Positions 10,873 through 21,300 of a DNA stretch of 64,000 bases are shown here, one piece after another. The notes beneath the pieces are model-generated. The model ran no database searches and was not told the DNA's origin. It saw nothing but the letters and a program-made list of their open reading frames with translations. Position 1 is the first letter of the stretch. Each line of letters opens with the position of its first letter. Origin of the DNA: Pseudoips prasinana (taxonomy: Eukaryota > Arthropoda > Insecta > Lepidoptera > Nolidae); NCBI GenBank assembly GCA_951640165.1, contig OX621242.1, forward strand, positions 19,337,501-19,401,500. Direction: 5' to 3'. A program made the position numbers and the translations under genes.

Positions 10873-11441
10873 TACATGAATACCTGGAGATGCCCACAGT
10901 TAGAGAGGAAGTCAGCAACACCAGCAAGCGATATAAATAAAGACTAAGCAGACACACCAACAACGTGGCAAAGAGTTTACTATACCCACAAGAAAATATT
11001 AAACGCCTGAAAAGATGGGAAATACTAGATCTGGATAAAAGAACATAAACCAAATCAACATAAATGGTGTCATTTAATGGAATGTCGCCTAAAAATTTGA
11101 GACCCTGTAACACATCTGATTATGGCTAGAGAGACGATTGCAGATTAAAGAGGAAAAAAGAAAAAAAATAAGAGCTGAATTATCAATTAAGATTAACCTA
11201 ATCATTATTCGAATTAACAACCACATGAATAATTAGACACACACTTGATATGTTTGCATGCCAACTTCTATCTCATTTCGTAACATGTATGTATTGTTTG
11301 GAACTGTCAAATGCAAAAACACAAAAGAGAAGGGTATGTAGCAATGGAACGAATTTTTAAGATGAGTCCTTTAATGTAAAAAATACAAAAGGGGTCTGAA
11401 AAGGATAAGAGTGGGATGTACGCGTTATTTTTGTTTAATGT

Positions 11442-11712
11442 TATATAAATAAATAAATAATAAATAAAAAAGGTTTTTATTCACGTAGACTTTAAAAAAG
11501 CGCTTGTAAATAGTCAGAACATGTTTGTAGTAATATAGTTGTATACATTAGATATTATTTCTAGTAACATAGATATTTAGGTACATCTTGTATGAAAACA
11601 TTTATAAAATTTATTTTATTACAGAAATTATATTTAGCTAGCTCGTATCAAGTTATTGTCAAGAGATTATGTTTAATTATCTAGTTTAAGTCTAATATTT
11701 TTACTACATATT
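11442..11712 (-). mobile_element. LINE-J 3' end copy (unit 2)
   Basis: Duplicate of 7645-7915; copied with the unit. Confidence 0.75.
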
Positions 11713-11878
11713 AAATTTTACTACATATATAATAAGGGGTATATACATATATTCTTAATATTTTCGATTTAACGCAACTGTTGGCTCACATCAATTTCAC
11801 AATTTCAATTCAATTTATTCTTCATAACTTATTTGGAAAAGAAAAATTAAATTGAAAAGCAGGTGGTTTATTAAGTAG

Positions 11879-12080
11879 CCTTCACTCTAAGTGGCTAAGA
11901 TAGTTTCCTCGCCGCTTCGTGTCGCGGTTTCGAGTCCCGCGCCGGACAACTATTTGTGTGACCCATAAATAGTTGTTCAGAGTCTGGATGTTATTTGTGT
12001 CCGTCTATTATATGTTTTAAAAGTACCGACACATGGATTATTTCACTAATGCGGGCGTTGTCTTTAAAAAGAAAAAAAAA
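11879..12080 (+). mobile_element. SINE-A copy (unit 2)
   Basis: Duplicate of 8082-8283, including its A9 run. Confidence 0.85.
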
Positions 12081-12137
12081 TGACTATTTACTACCGTATT
12101 ATCTGAATAATGTCATTACAAAATAATATCATAAGTG

Positions 12138-12732
12138 GCAGTCGATAGCTTAGTGATTAGACTGTTGGACTTTCTAGATTAAGATCTATATGTACGTTAT
12201 TTTTGTGAAATAAATGATTCTGATTCTGATTCTGACTGTGGAGTCAGCTGTCTGGAGTTCAAACCCAAGGAGCACACCACTGACATTTCGAATTCATGTC
12301 ATCATCATCATCATATCGGCCGAAAGACGCCCACTGCTGGACAAAGGCCTCCCCCAAAGATCTCCACAATTGCCGGTCTTACGCTATCCGCATCCAGCGA
12401 TTTCCAGCGACCCGCACAAGATCATCGGTCCATCTTGCTGGCCTGCCCACGCTGCGTCTTCCTGTTCGTGGTCGCCACTAGAGAAGCTTTCTGCTCAGTG
12501 AATTCGTGTGCGCATTAGAAATTAATTATCTTGTTTACGAAACAGTGACGCAGAACATCGTGGGGAAACCTGCCTGAGAATTCTCCACAAATGTTCTTGA
12601 TGGCATGTAAAGATTACCGGCAGACTTCACATGCTTTGCGCCAGCGCAGCGCAGCGTCGAGAAATATGCCCTTCAATTGTGTGTTTCTTTTCTGCAGTGG
12701 GACACATTATCAATGCAAGTGTGTCAAACTTC
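12138..12732 (+). mobile_element. SINE-H interrupted (unit 2)
   Basis: Duplicate of 8341-8935, with the same two nested insertions at 12170-12233 and 12300-12499. The nesting therefore predates the duplication. Confidence 0.75.
12300..12499 (-). pseudogene. LINE-R C-terminus (unit 2)
   Basis: Duplicate of 8503-8702 with the same internal stop and the same imperfect 10-bp flanking duplication. Confidence 0.88.
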
Positions 12733-12947
12733 CTTTTCTCTTGTATGCTACGGTATTACACAATACATGAATAAAAACACTTTAGGTCTCCTTTAATGTT
12801 TTTAAGTACGTAAGAAAATAGTGCCGAATATATCGGTAGAAACTTCGTAACGAAGGTAATAAACGAGTAATAAAACCAACTAGGTAATCAAATTCTAACG
12901 AGAACATTCTTATTGCTGGAATGATGTTTTCTTCTCTTTCCTCATCG

Positions 12948-13228
12948 TATTTTTAGGGTTCCGTACCCAAAGGGTAAAACGGGACCCTATTACTAAGACT
13001 TCGCTGTCTGTCTGTCCATCGGTCACCAGGCTGTATCTCATGAACCGTGATAGGTAGACGTTAGAAATTTTCACAGATGATGTATTTCTGTTGCCGCTAT
13101 AACAACAAATACAAAATAAATAAATATTTATGGGGGCTCCGATACAACAACAAACAAATGCTCGTTTTTATAGATAATGGTTACGGAACCCTTCGTGCGA
13201 GAGTCCGACTCGCACTAGGCCGGTTTTT
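12948..13228 (+). mobile_element. Repeat-N copy (unit 2)
   Basis: Duplicate of 9151-9431. Confidence 0.75.
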
Positions 13229-13468
13229 TTACTTACACTTTTACAATTACTACATATTCCTGTTCTCTAATATTCTATCTACATTTTATTGACACTAAAA
13301 ATAAGTAAAGAAACTAAAAAAAACCTCTGTTTATTATAGAAATATTAAACTCGAATGTTAACATGAGACGAATCTATAATTAAAATTGTAGATAAACTAC
13401 AAATTAAATACAAACACATGAAAGGTAACCAAGCAATTTCAACAGATTGTAGTTATTCATAAAAGATG

Positions 13469-13537
13469 AAAACATGTTCTGACTATTTACAAGCGCATTT
13501 TTTAAGTCTACGTGACTAAAAACCTTTTCCATTTTTT
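13469..13537 (+). mobile_element. LINE-J fragment (unit 2)
   Basis: Duplicate of 9672-9740. Confidence 0.7.
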
Positions 13538-13823
13538 ATTAATTTTATTTAAAGCGTCATAACAGTTACGCTTAGTAAAGTTACTAAAAAAATATTATTA
13601 TTACCTATGAGATTTTGAAATTAAGATTTTTTTTTCTATACTAAGGTTGAAATGAATCTTGAAATATGTAATTTTATATGAAAGGCATAAACAAATTAAC
13701 TGCATCCGATATATTTAAAAAATTACCAATGTCCCTACGTGTAATTTAGATATAGGTCCACAAACTCTATTAGTTTGCGTAAAATTATATTTATTTTTTT
13801 AAACTTAAAAAAAAAATTACTTA

Positions 13824-13902
13824 ATGATTTATCCTTAAGTCGCCTTTTGCGACACCCACGGGATGTGTATGGGGGTGACTAGGCAAAAAATTCAACCAGG
13901 AA
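13824..13902 (-). mobile_element. LINE-R2 fragment (unit 2)
   Basis: Duplicate of 10027-10105. Confidence 0.55.
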
Positions 13903-13945
13903 GACTTTATAAGTAACGCAAGTATGTATATCTAATTTTATTTCA

Positions 13946-15239
13946 AGACAAGTGCTTTGTTTTGTGTAAACACTTAGTTACTTACTTAATCACTTATTTG
14001 GTTGACCGATAGTTACACCTCTTGTCCACTCCATAACTAAAACATGGCACCCTTCTAATTAGGGAGCGCAATAATGGTTCCGCAACATGTCACCACAAAA
14101 GGAAAACCACAATTGTACCCAACACTTGGAGCAATGCGAATTTAATAAGGTTCCGCAGAAAGCAACTTTTCTACAGTAACAACCATAGTTTTATACGAGA
14201 AAGTTTCCTGTACACGTAACTATGTAAGAAGTCCTTTTATTAATCAAAGCTTTTTAAGAGCGATTTTCCGATACAAATGTATTCTTCATCTTCTTGGGTT
14301 ACGTAGTCGTAGTTTTGCCATGTCCATCCGTCTGCATATATATATTAATCACGCTGACAAAAAGTCAAATAAAATCTTGAAAATCTTTTTCCCGTGTACC
14401 TCTTTGTTAGTTGTATTTAGAAATGCAATCAAAGTATCGAGGTGATTTATTTTTATCCAGGTGCATATTTCTCGATAATTTTGGAAAATGTAAACGTTTA
14501 AAATCATTGAAAAATGTATTGTCGTTGGATAGTTACTTATTTAGTTATTTCGTTGGTTAAATATTCGTAGGAAATAAATACCAAACGTCAATGCATTATT
14601 CGTTATCGAGACATGTATTTTAACTTTACTGGCCAACGTTGGTCAAGATTGATGTTGATGACATTTGGTATCAGTAAAACCTGTCACACTTCGCTAAAAA
14701 CTATGCAGTTATTGCAGACGAAGTTTTCAGGACGAGTTATCTCGCAGCGGGGAAAAGTTTCACCAAGATCGAGTGGTCTAACACGTCTGGCCTTTTTATC
14801 TTTCGGGTTTTCTGTAGAAACATATAATTCGTAAAATTTACATGTCAATAATTACTTATATGCTCTTTATGTAAGTAATTATTGACATATTTATAATTAA
14901 TGACATATTATAGTAAATTCTGTGAGTTATTGATGAATCCAGCCAAAATTATATCAAAATGTGTTTTAAATATCGTAAAATGGTTGAACGTTTGCCAACA
15001 AAGCTAGGCGGGATTATTTCGCATTTTGTTCTACCCTTTATGTTCGTTGCGATATGACATACTAAAAAGAAATCGCATTCAAAATTTAAGTAATGTTTTA
15101 GTAAAAAATAATAACCACACGTTATTTATTTTTTTATAAAACAAGACCTAAGTTTTAATTTAAATCTTAATAATAATTTCTTTTTATTAAAAATATATAT
15201 TAAGTAGTTTTGAGACACCATAATGAGAAGAGCTGTGAT
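13946..15239. other. Largely unique interval
   Basis: No repeat family of this window and no supported gene. A 73-codon frame at 14613-14834 has more balanced composition than its flanks but no recognisable domain, splice context or start context, so it is not called as a gene. Confidence 0.4.
14842..14888. repeat. Hairpin with 17-bp arms
   Basis: ATGTCAATAATTACTTA (14842-14858) pairs perfectly with TAAGTAATTATTGACAT (14872-14888) across a 13-base loop. It lies just after the end of the unsupported 14613 frame. Confidence 0.85.
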
Positions 15240-15500
15240 GTGTTGTTTCCGGCCCAGAAAGATTAACAGGACGTCCCAATACCACCCCGTGGATGTGGTA
15301 AATGACGACCATGGGGTACCCGAGTCGGGACGTGAGACCTGTGTATTAACTACCTACCTCCTAACTACGTTTGCTAACTCGCATAGGTACTAGGCCCTGG
15401 TCTTCGGCAAACTGCTCCAAATGACAGCGTAGTGGAAATCTTTAGGTGAGGTTTATATCCAGCAGTGGGGTACCTCAAGTTGACAATGCGTGAGGGTATG
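15240..15500 (+). mobile_element. Probable RTE-like LINE 3' fragment
   Basis: A GC-richer block ending in 'atatccagcagtggggtacc', which resembles the CCAGCAGTGG block at the end of RTE-like ORFs (compare 8503). The upstream part has CACCCCGTGGATGTGG. Reading frame is lost throughout. The assignment rests on the short terminal match. Confidence 0.45.
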
Positions 15501-16624
15501 ACACTTTTGTATTTTGTACGCGCGCTTCATTAGATACCACGTGAACAAAGTTAGTAATATTTCAGTCAATAATTCAAAATCAAGTCAATTTAGATAAGTA
15601 TGTCCTTCTGAAACTATTAAGATGAAACAAATGTCTTTATGTTCACATTATACATGATCACAAAAAATTGTTAGGCATATACAACTATAATATATATACA
15701 ATCAATATTTCTCTTACACTAAGAATAACCTATGCCGTGAGGCCCAGTCTCTTCCCAATAATACAAAAAGAAGCAAAAGCAATTTTACACAAAAAGAAGT
15801 TAGTTATTATAACGCTTGTTTAGGTATCCTGAGGTTTACAAGATGTGATAGTTTTGCTATAAGTTTGGTTCTTCAACGTGGAGCTTGCCGTCTAAAAATA
15901 CTACAGCGGAAAGTTTTTATTTGAGGTATTGAATATATATCCTGTCAGCCGTCATAATGTTTTAGCCACAAACTTTTAGTTTTGGAGCATTTCTTACAAG
16001 AGTATTTTACGTACTCTCTATTTACTCACTCGCAAAACTAGGTAAAGATGTGTCGTTAAATATATTTTGCATATACATATATTGGCATGTTCATAATTTG
16101 CTAAGCAGTAACTATAAAAACGATGTGATTAGTAAACGTATAGAGTAACGTTACGTAACCAACAACTATTTTATGGATTAACTTTTGAGAATTCCATGGA
16201 TATTCCATATAAATTAATTTCTCTTCCTATCTTGCTTTAGTTGACAAATGTGTTCATATATATGTAAACTAGCTTTGTTAGCTATCAAGTTGGTTTGTGT
16301 ATCACGCTTCTATTGGCAAGGCACAATAACATACATGCTTGATTAATACATTAGGTAGCTGCTGTATGCACATTGCACAATCATAGAACAACACTACACT
16401 ACTATATAAATATCATATGTATACCAGAACAATATTTATACATTACTGCTTTAGTTCCCGCAGAGAGCAAATTTATGACATATTTTTTTATCTTCTCGAC
16501 TAAATAGAACCTATGGCATATACACTAGACTCTCTCTAGACTCGTTCTAGAGGAGAGAAGAATACGTTTATACTTGTATTTATCAGCATTTTTCCTTATC
16601 GTTCGCGGATTGCACGAACATCTT
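15501..16624. other. No recognisable feature
   Basis: AT-rich; no coding or repeat signature. A short CTAGA-rich cluster near 16530-16555 forms only weak imperfect pairing. Confidence 0.4.
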
Positions 16625-16895
16625 ACAGAATATTCTGCGGGTAATTAGAGCATGGCACGGTAATCGATATACCCGAAAAAATGGCGAATAAATTGACAGT
16701 GGGTGGGATGGGACACATTATTCGTAAGACCGACGGCTGCTGAAACGTTTTTAAGTGGCGAGCACAAGCCGAAAACACGGTGGATAGAAAACCTTCCAAG
16801 GATCGCCTTAAACCGGTGGATGCGGGTAGCCCAAAACTGGCCATTGGTCACCAATGCTCATCAGCTGGGTATGGAAACGCGTGAAAATTTTCACG
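16625..16895 (+). pseudogene. RTE-like LINE ORF C-terminal remnant
   Basis: Translation in two frames gives VGGMGHIIRKTD (about 16700-16735), then KTRWIENLPRIALNRWMRVA with QNW (about 16770-16840). The order GH-IIR, RW, W, AQ, W is the post-reverse-transcriptase tail of RTE-like LINEs. A frameshift separates the blocks. It lacks the ATG-triplet tail of LINE-R, so it is probably a different lineage. A 9-bp palindrome GCGTGAAAATTTTCACGC follows at about 16879. Confidence 0.65.
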
Positions 16896-17079
16896 CCTGA
16901 GTTTGTTTCGTAAGCTTCAGCTTACGGTGAATACTCATCATCAGGGAGACTGCCTGCTTGTCTGCCAATTCAGAACTATTAAAGAAGCTTCTGAACCCTT
17001 GTCTCTCCCTCCCTTTTTATTTCCTTTCACTTATTATTTACCGACCGATAGACATCTAAAAAATAATTATATATATGGT

Positions 17080-17334
17080 AATAATAATAATATCTGGGGA
17101 CAATGTCACACAGATCATCCTAGCCCCAAACTAAGCAAAGCTTGTACTATGGGTACCAGGCGACGATATACATACTTATATAGATAGATAAATACATAAA
17201 TACATAGAAAACATCCATGACTCAGAAACAAATATTCATGCTCATCACACAAATATTTGCACTTACCGGGATTCGAACCCAGGACCACCAGCTTCGTAGG
17301 CAGGAGTAGTACCAACTAAGCTACGGTGACCGTC
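17080..17334 (-). mobile_element. SINE-C full-length copy
   Basis: Reverse complement of 27711-27967. On the minus strand it has a head with A-box-like TAGCTTAGTTGG and B-box GGTTCGAATCCC, a body and the shared 3' module 'catagtacaagctttgc'. It ends in an ATT-rich tail (17080-17095). The open frames on both strands are shadows. Confidence 0.88.
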
Positions 17335-18261
17335 ATAATCGTGTTAATGTGCATATATTTTCTTAACATTCAATTCAGGTTGTGACCCTAGTCTACGCGT
17401 GTGACTAATCTTGTTCGTTGCAAGCGTATACATATATCAGAGTACCTACCTACGGTTGCCACAAACGGTAATACGGTATGATATACAATAGTTGCCTGAC
17501 TCAATAATAAGTACTTAAATATTTGCATACTGTGGAAATACCGAACCGCCTTTTCATATTATAATCATGGTGCTACCTTAATCATGTATAATGCATGATA
17601 CTTAACCATCAGGGCTATTTAAAGACATGACATTGTCACTGAACAATGGGCTGCTAAAGACGAGACACCTTCCTTTATCAGTTACGAAGGGTCTATACAA
17701 CGTGAAATGTAAATAGTGAGGGTTGTTTGATAATCTGCCAATGTAAGTCAACAAGTTTGTAAATAACAAACAAAAAAATACGCAATAGATATGTTCTATG
17801 TTGAGCTTCAAGGGGAAACTTGATGAGACCCGAAATGTTTTGTTGGAATATGTCAAGATCACCTACTTCGAAACGTAAGGTTAGTGTTTATAAATTATAG
17901 GGGCCTGTAATAGCTTTTAAGCCTCACCATATTAAGCAGAGGCTAAGAAGTTTTATATAAATGTTGTCCAGGTATAAATGATGACATTCCTTGCTGTGTT
18001 TATTTTAATTTCTACTAAATATATGCACATTTAAATAGAAATATTTCTTTTTTTAAATTACGGGGTGGCATCGACGTTTTTTAAAAAGACAGGTAAAAGA
18101 TTAAAAAGTATCCCATGTAACAAGCAGTATTAATTTTAATAAACATGATGAACAGCTGGTATATTTTCGCGTTATATAAATCCAGCAATCATCTTACGCA
18201 ATTGAACTCATGATCACTCTCTGTTATATTGACAAGAACCTATATCAGTTGTATTAAGCAG
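17335..18261. other. No recognisable feature
   Basis: About 0.9 kb. The 86-codon minus-strand frame at 17602-17862 has no signature. Confidence 0.4.
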
Positions 18262-18720
18262 CAATCTTAAGTCAAAGTCAAAGGTACTTTATTCCGTAAA
18301 AAAATTACATTTATGTGGAATCGTCATATTTTTTTACCCTACCGTGCAGTGCATGACGTGGCAGCTACTGAGAAACACTGCCAGAAAACTCAGTAGGAAT
18401 CCTTTTTTAAAATAAAATATCATCATCATCATATCAGCCGAAAGACGTCCACTACTGGACAAAGGCCTCCCCCAAAGATCTCCACAATTGCCGGTCTTGT
18501 GCTATTCGCATCCAGCAGTAATAAAATAAAATATACTTAAGATTAATGACAATCATGTGTGTTGACTCAGAACAACTCAATCCCAAGCACTTTTATCACT
18601 TAAATAATCAGAAATTTTGTAATATGCCCTGCTACACAATTTGGCTTTAATAATTCTTTTAAACTTATTCGTAGACAATTCTCTAATATCATTGGGAAGT
18701 TTGTTATAGAATCTTATACA
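18262..18720 (-). pseudogene. LINE-L ORF C-terminus and 3' UTR, interrupted
   Basis: The minus strand encodes CIRFYNKLPNDIRELSTNKF, then RIIKAKLCSRAYYKISDYLS and DKSAWD with a stop (about 18595-18720). This is the end of a jockey/CR1-type reverse-transcriptase ORF. The 3' UTR follows (ACTGAGTTTTCTGGCAGTG on the minus strand) and ends in GACTTT-type repeats near 18262. A LINE-R fragment has inserted at 18421-18522. The coding remnant is intact over its short length but 5'-truncated. Confidence 0.85.
18421..18522 (-). mobile_element. LINE-R fragment with 12-bp target-site duplication
   Basis: 102-bp 5'-truncated LINE-R end (ATG-triplet tail at left, CCGAAAGACGTCCACTACTG inside). It is flanked by perfect AAAATAAAATAT at 18409-18420 and 18523-18534. 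It interrupts the LINE-L 3' UTR, so LINE-R moved later. Confidence 0.9.
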
Positions 18721-18844
18721 TTATCATTCATCATCTTATCATATCTAATCATTGATTCCTAATAATATTTTTTGTTTTAAAAAACATAAATCTACTACAT
18801 AAATTCCTTATAACAACCGAATTTAACAATTTATATACGAGATC

Positions 18845-19068
18845 ATCATCACCATCATCATGCCAGCTGAATTACTACCTACTAAACAAAAACCTCGCCC
18901 AAGAATGGGGAGATAGCCATAATCGCCACACTTGGCAGATATGTTGGTGATAGAAGTGTAATGGTCACAGTTCGCACAGCGAGACGCTTCTGCCCGTTTT
19001 TAGGTAAGTATCCCCTCAGAACGAACTTCTACACCTTCCACGGGACTCCTGAGATTAGTCGCCGTCAG
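18845..19068 (-). mobile_element. LINE-R2-like fragment
   Basis: Begins with CATCATCACCATCATCATGC (reversed triplet tail). It continues through 'gagacgcttctgcccg' and a block 'ccacgggactcctgagatta' then GTCGCCG that resembles the LINE-R2 core. Divergent. Confidence 0.5.
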
Positions 19069-19069
19069 C

Positions 19070-19280
19070 TACGGTCACCGTAGCCTAGTTGGTAGTGCTC
19101 CTGCCTACGAAGCTGGTGGTCCTGGGTTCGAATCCCGGTAAGTTCAAATATTTGTTTCTGAGTCATGGATGTTTTCTATGTATTTTAAGTATTTATCTAT
19201 CTATATAAGTATGTATATCGTCGCCTGGTACCCATAGTACAAGCTTTGCTTAGTTTGGGGCTAGGATGATCTGCGCAAAA
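19070..19280 (+). mobile_element. SINE-C copy, 3'-truncated
   Basis: Head has TAGCCTAGTTGG (A-box-like) and GGTTCGAATCCC (B-box), then body and 'catagtacaagctttgctta'. The last part is replaced by an A-run at 19276. A small deletion relative to the 27711 copy removes the GTGATGAGCA segment of the body. Confidence 0.88.
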
Positions 19281-19770
19281 AAAAAAAACAGAAAAGCTAC
19301 ACAGAAAAACGGGACCATACAAAAATTATTTCTCAACTCAATGAAATCGACAAGAATTATCAAATTGGTATATATACCAGGCAAACAACATACGATTCAT
19401 AATAGGTATAATATAATACAAAAGCAGGTGTATATCGGACAACCCTTTAAAGCACATATCTACTGTCGTATATAAATCGTCACTTATTGCTTCTCCTAGT
19501 AAATATAAGTAGCAACTTACATAGGGTGAGTCAGTAAAGGCGTCGTAAAATAAACAGGGTGCAGTTTATATGGCTTTCAAACTGACATTCATTTCGCTCT
19601 TTGCTATTACAGGAAATAAGTGGAAACGTAACAGACTTCCGAGGTTACTTCGTGGATAGATTTAACAGTCAGTTGATGCTACAATAGCTTTTACTTAGGT
19701 ACCTACTCGGTTTCAACTGCCCCACCTGAATAAAGTGGACATGCTTTGCAAAGCGACGTACTGCTAAATA
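19281..19770. other. No recognisable feature
   Basis: A-rich then mixed sequence; no gene or repeat identified. Confidence 0.4.
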
Positions 19771-20027
19771 TACCGGTCGGCGAGATGGTAGATGCTTGCC
19801 TTTCACGCCGCAGGTCGTGTGTTCGATTCCCACCCGGGACAGATATTTGTGCGGATGAACATGTCTGTTTGTCCTAAGTCTGGGTGTAATTATCTATATT
19901 AGTATGTATTTATAAAAAGAAAAGTAATGTAGTACCTATATCAGTTATCTGGTTTCCACAACCTCTGCTTAGTTTGAGAGCAGATAGCCGTGTGTGAATA
20001 ATATCCCAGGATATTATATTATTATAA
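19771..20027 (+). mobile_element. SINE-B copy
   Basis: Head 'ggtcggcgagatggtagatg' with B-box GTTCGATTCCC; body 'gatgaacatgtctgtttgtc'; shared 3' module 'tctgcttagtttgagagc' and 'tcccaggatatt'. ATT-rich tail. Confidence 0.88.
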
Positions 20028-20189
20028 CATTGTTTAAATCTTAAATTTCGGGTCATTGCTGTAATCTTTATTAGTGTCATTGTGGACTGATTGATCTTAT
20101 ACCTACACGTTGTTATTTATCAATTTTAATTATTTATCATTAAGTGGGTAATTTATTATTATTTTAATGATAACGTTAGGACTAACGAA

Positions 20190-20462
20190 ATTATAGCCAG
20201 ATGCTCTCACTGGTCCGTATGCGATTGGAGAGGTTAAGCTACTAGGGTCGCGGTCAATCCATAGATGGGTGACCGCCAAAGTGGTTTAATTTCTGTGAAT
20301 CTCCCTGCTTCGGAGGGCACGTTAAACTGTCGGTCCCGATTGTAGCCATTAGGCAACAGTCTTTAACATTGGTTAAAGACAGAGGTCAGAGGCCTAAAGG
20401 GCGGTTTAAACAACTCTGACCTCAGGGTAGCAACCGCCCACACTATAAGTAAGTACGTAACG
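20190..20462 (+). mobile_element. SINE-5S copy (5S rRNA-derived)
   Basis: The first ~80 bases parallel the 3' half of 5S rRNA: GGAGAGGTTAAGCTAC (box A-like), then GTCGCGGTCAATCCATAGAT and GGGTGACCGCC (box C-like). The body continues 'gcttcggagggcacgtta', 'tgtagccattaggcaac' and 'caaccgcccacactataag'. SINEs with 5S heads are known as SINE3-type. The tail is AAGTAAGTA-like. An internal insertion duplicates 'ttaaagacagaggtc' relative to the 38757 copy. Confidence 0.85.
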
Positions 20463-20504
20463 AAATGAATTGTAAAATTAAAAGCACATTCAGACTAAGG
20501 ACTA

Positions 20505-20620
20505 CATAAATCGGTTACACAAACAGCTGTCCTGTGTGGGGAACCCAAAACACGTGGGAGCCAAAGTTGTATCGAGGCGATTACCTTATGCACTAAGCTA
20601 TACATACTTTCATTGACTAG
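20505..20620 (-). mobile_element. SINE-A head fragment, minus strand
   Basis: 'acaaacagctgtcctgtgtg', then GGGAACCCAAAACACG and 'atcgaggcgattacctta' correspond to the reversed SINE-A head. Diverged B-box. Confidence 0.55.
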
Positions 20621-20928
20621 GTAAAATTGCTGACACCACTAATTTTTTCCTAAAATTATTATATAGCTGTTATTGCAAATAATAAAGTTAAGTTGATTTG
20701 GTTATAAAATGGTCATAAGCAAACCTAATTGACCCTTCTGCTTATTTAATGATTAAAAATCTACTTGCACAAAATTGCATAATGGCGGACTTAATGCCAA
20801 AGGCATGCACTACCAGTTAACCTTGGGATGCACTATACACTTAAAAAATAGTAGGTGAGAAGATAAACAAGTTACATAAATACCACAGAAAATTCGAATA
20901 TATACTACATATATTACTATTACATTTT

Positions 20929-21300
20929 GACTGCCTCGTTGGTCTAGCGGTAGCGTGTTCACCCGCAGAGAACGAGGTCCTGGGTTCAAATCCTGGGTCG
21001 GCCAAAAGTGATTTTGGGACTTTTCTGTAAAAAGATAAATTTCTCAGCATCAGCCCGAAGTCTGGGAGTTGACGGTATTATACTCCCGTGCCTCGGAGAG
21101 CACGTAAAGCCGTCGGTCCTGTACCTGAACTCTTTCCGGTCACGACTGGAAAGAGTTCAGGTACAGTATTACAGTACACGTCGTTAGGCGTCCCATCGGA
21201 TCATGAGAGTAGAAAGTGCTCCTGTGTTTAACTTGAGCACTATAATATGTCCCGCGCAGATGGCTATCTCTGTTGAGACTGGCCGCCGTGGCCAAAATTC
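20929..21300 (+). mobile_element. SINE-G copy with internal palindrome
   Basis: tRNA-like head: GTTGGTCTAGCGGTAGCG (A-box) and GGTTCAAATCC (B-box) within 20938-20998. The long body has 'cagcccgaagtctgggagtt', 'cctcggagagcacgtaaagc', 'gagcactataatatgtcc' and 'gactggccgccgtggcc'. At 21119-21166 a perfect hairpin replaces simple body sequence (separate entry). The minus-strand 69-codon frame is a shadow. Confidence 0.8.
21119..21166. repeat. Perfect 19-bp inverted repeat in SINE-G
   Basis: CTGTACCTGAACTCTTTCC (21119-21137) and GGAAAGAGTTCAGGTACAG (21148-21166) with a 10-base loop. One arm is the normal SINE body, the other an inverted copy. Confidence 0.9.

Larger units (their letters stand above)
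10149..13945 (+). repeat. Tandem duplication, unit 2 (3797 bp)
   Basis: Second copy of the unit described at 6352. No substitution or indel was seen in any stretch I compared. Flanking DNA after 13946 (AGACAAGTGC) differs from the start of unit 2, which fixes the boundary to within one base. Confidence 0.95.

Noticed and set aside
14613..14834. 73-codon plus-strand frame
   Set aside because: No domain, no start context and no splice sites that would support an exon.
20190..20280. 5S rRNA gene
   Set aside because: Only the promoter-containing part resembles 5S rRNA and it is fused to a repeated body; other copies have the same fusion.
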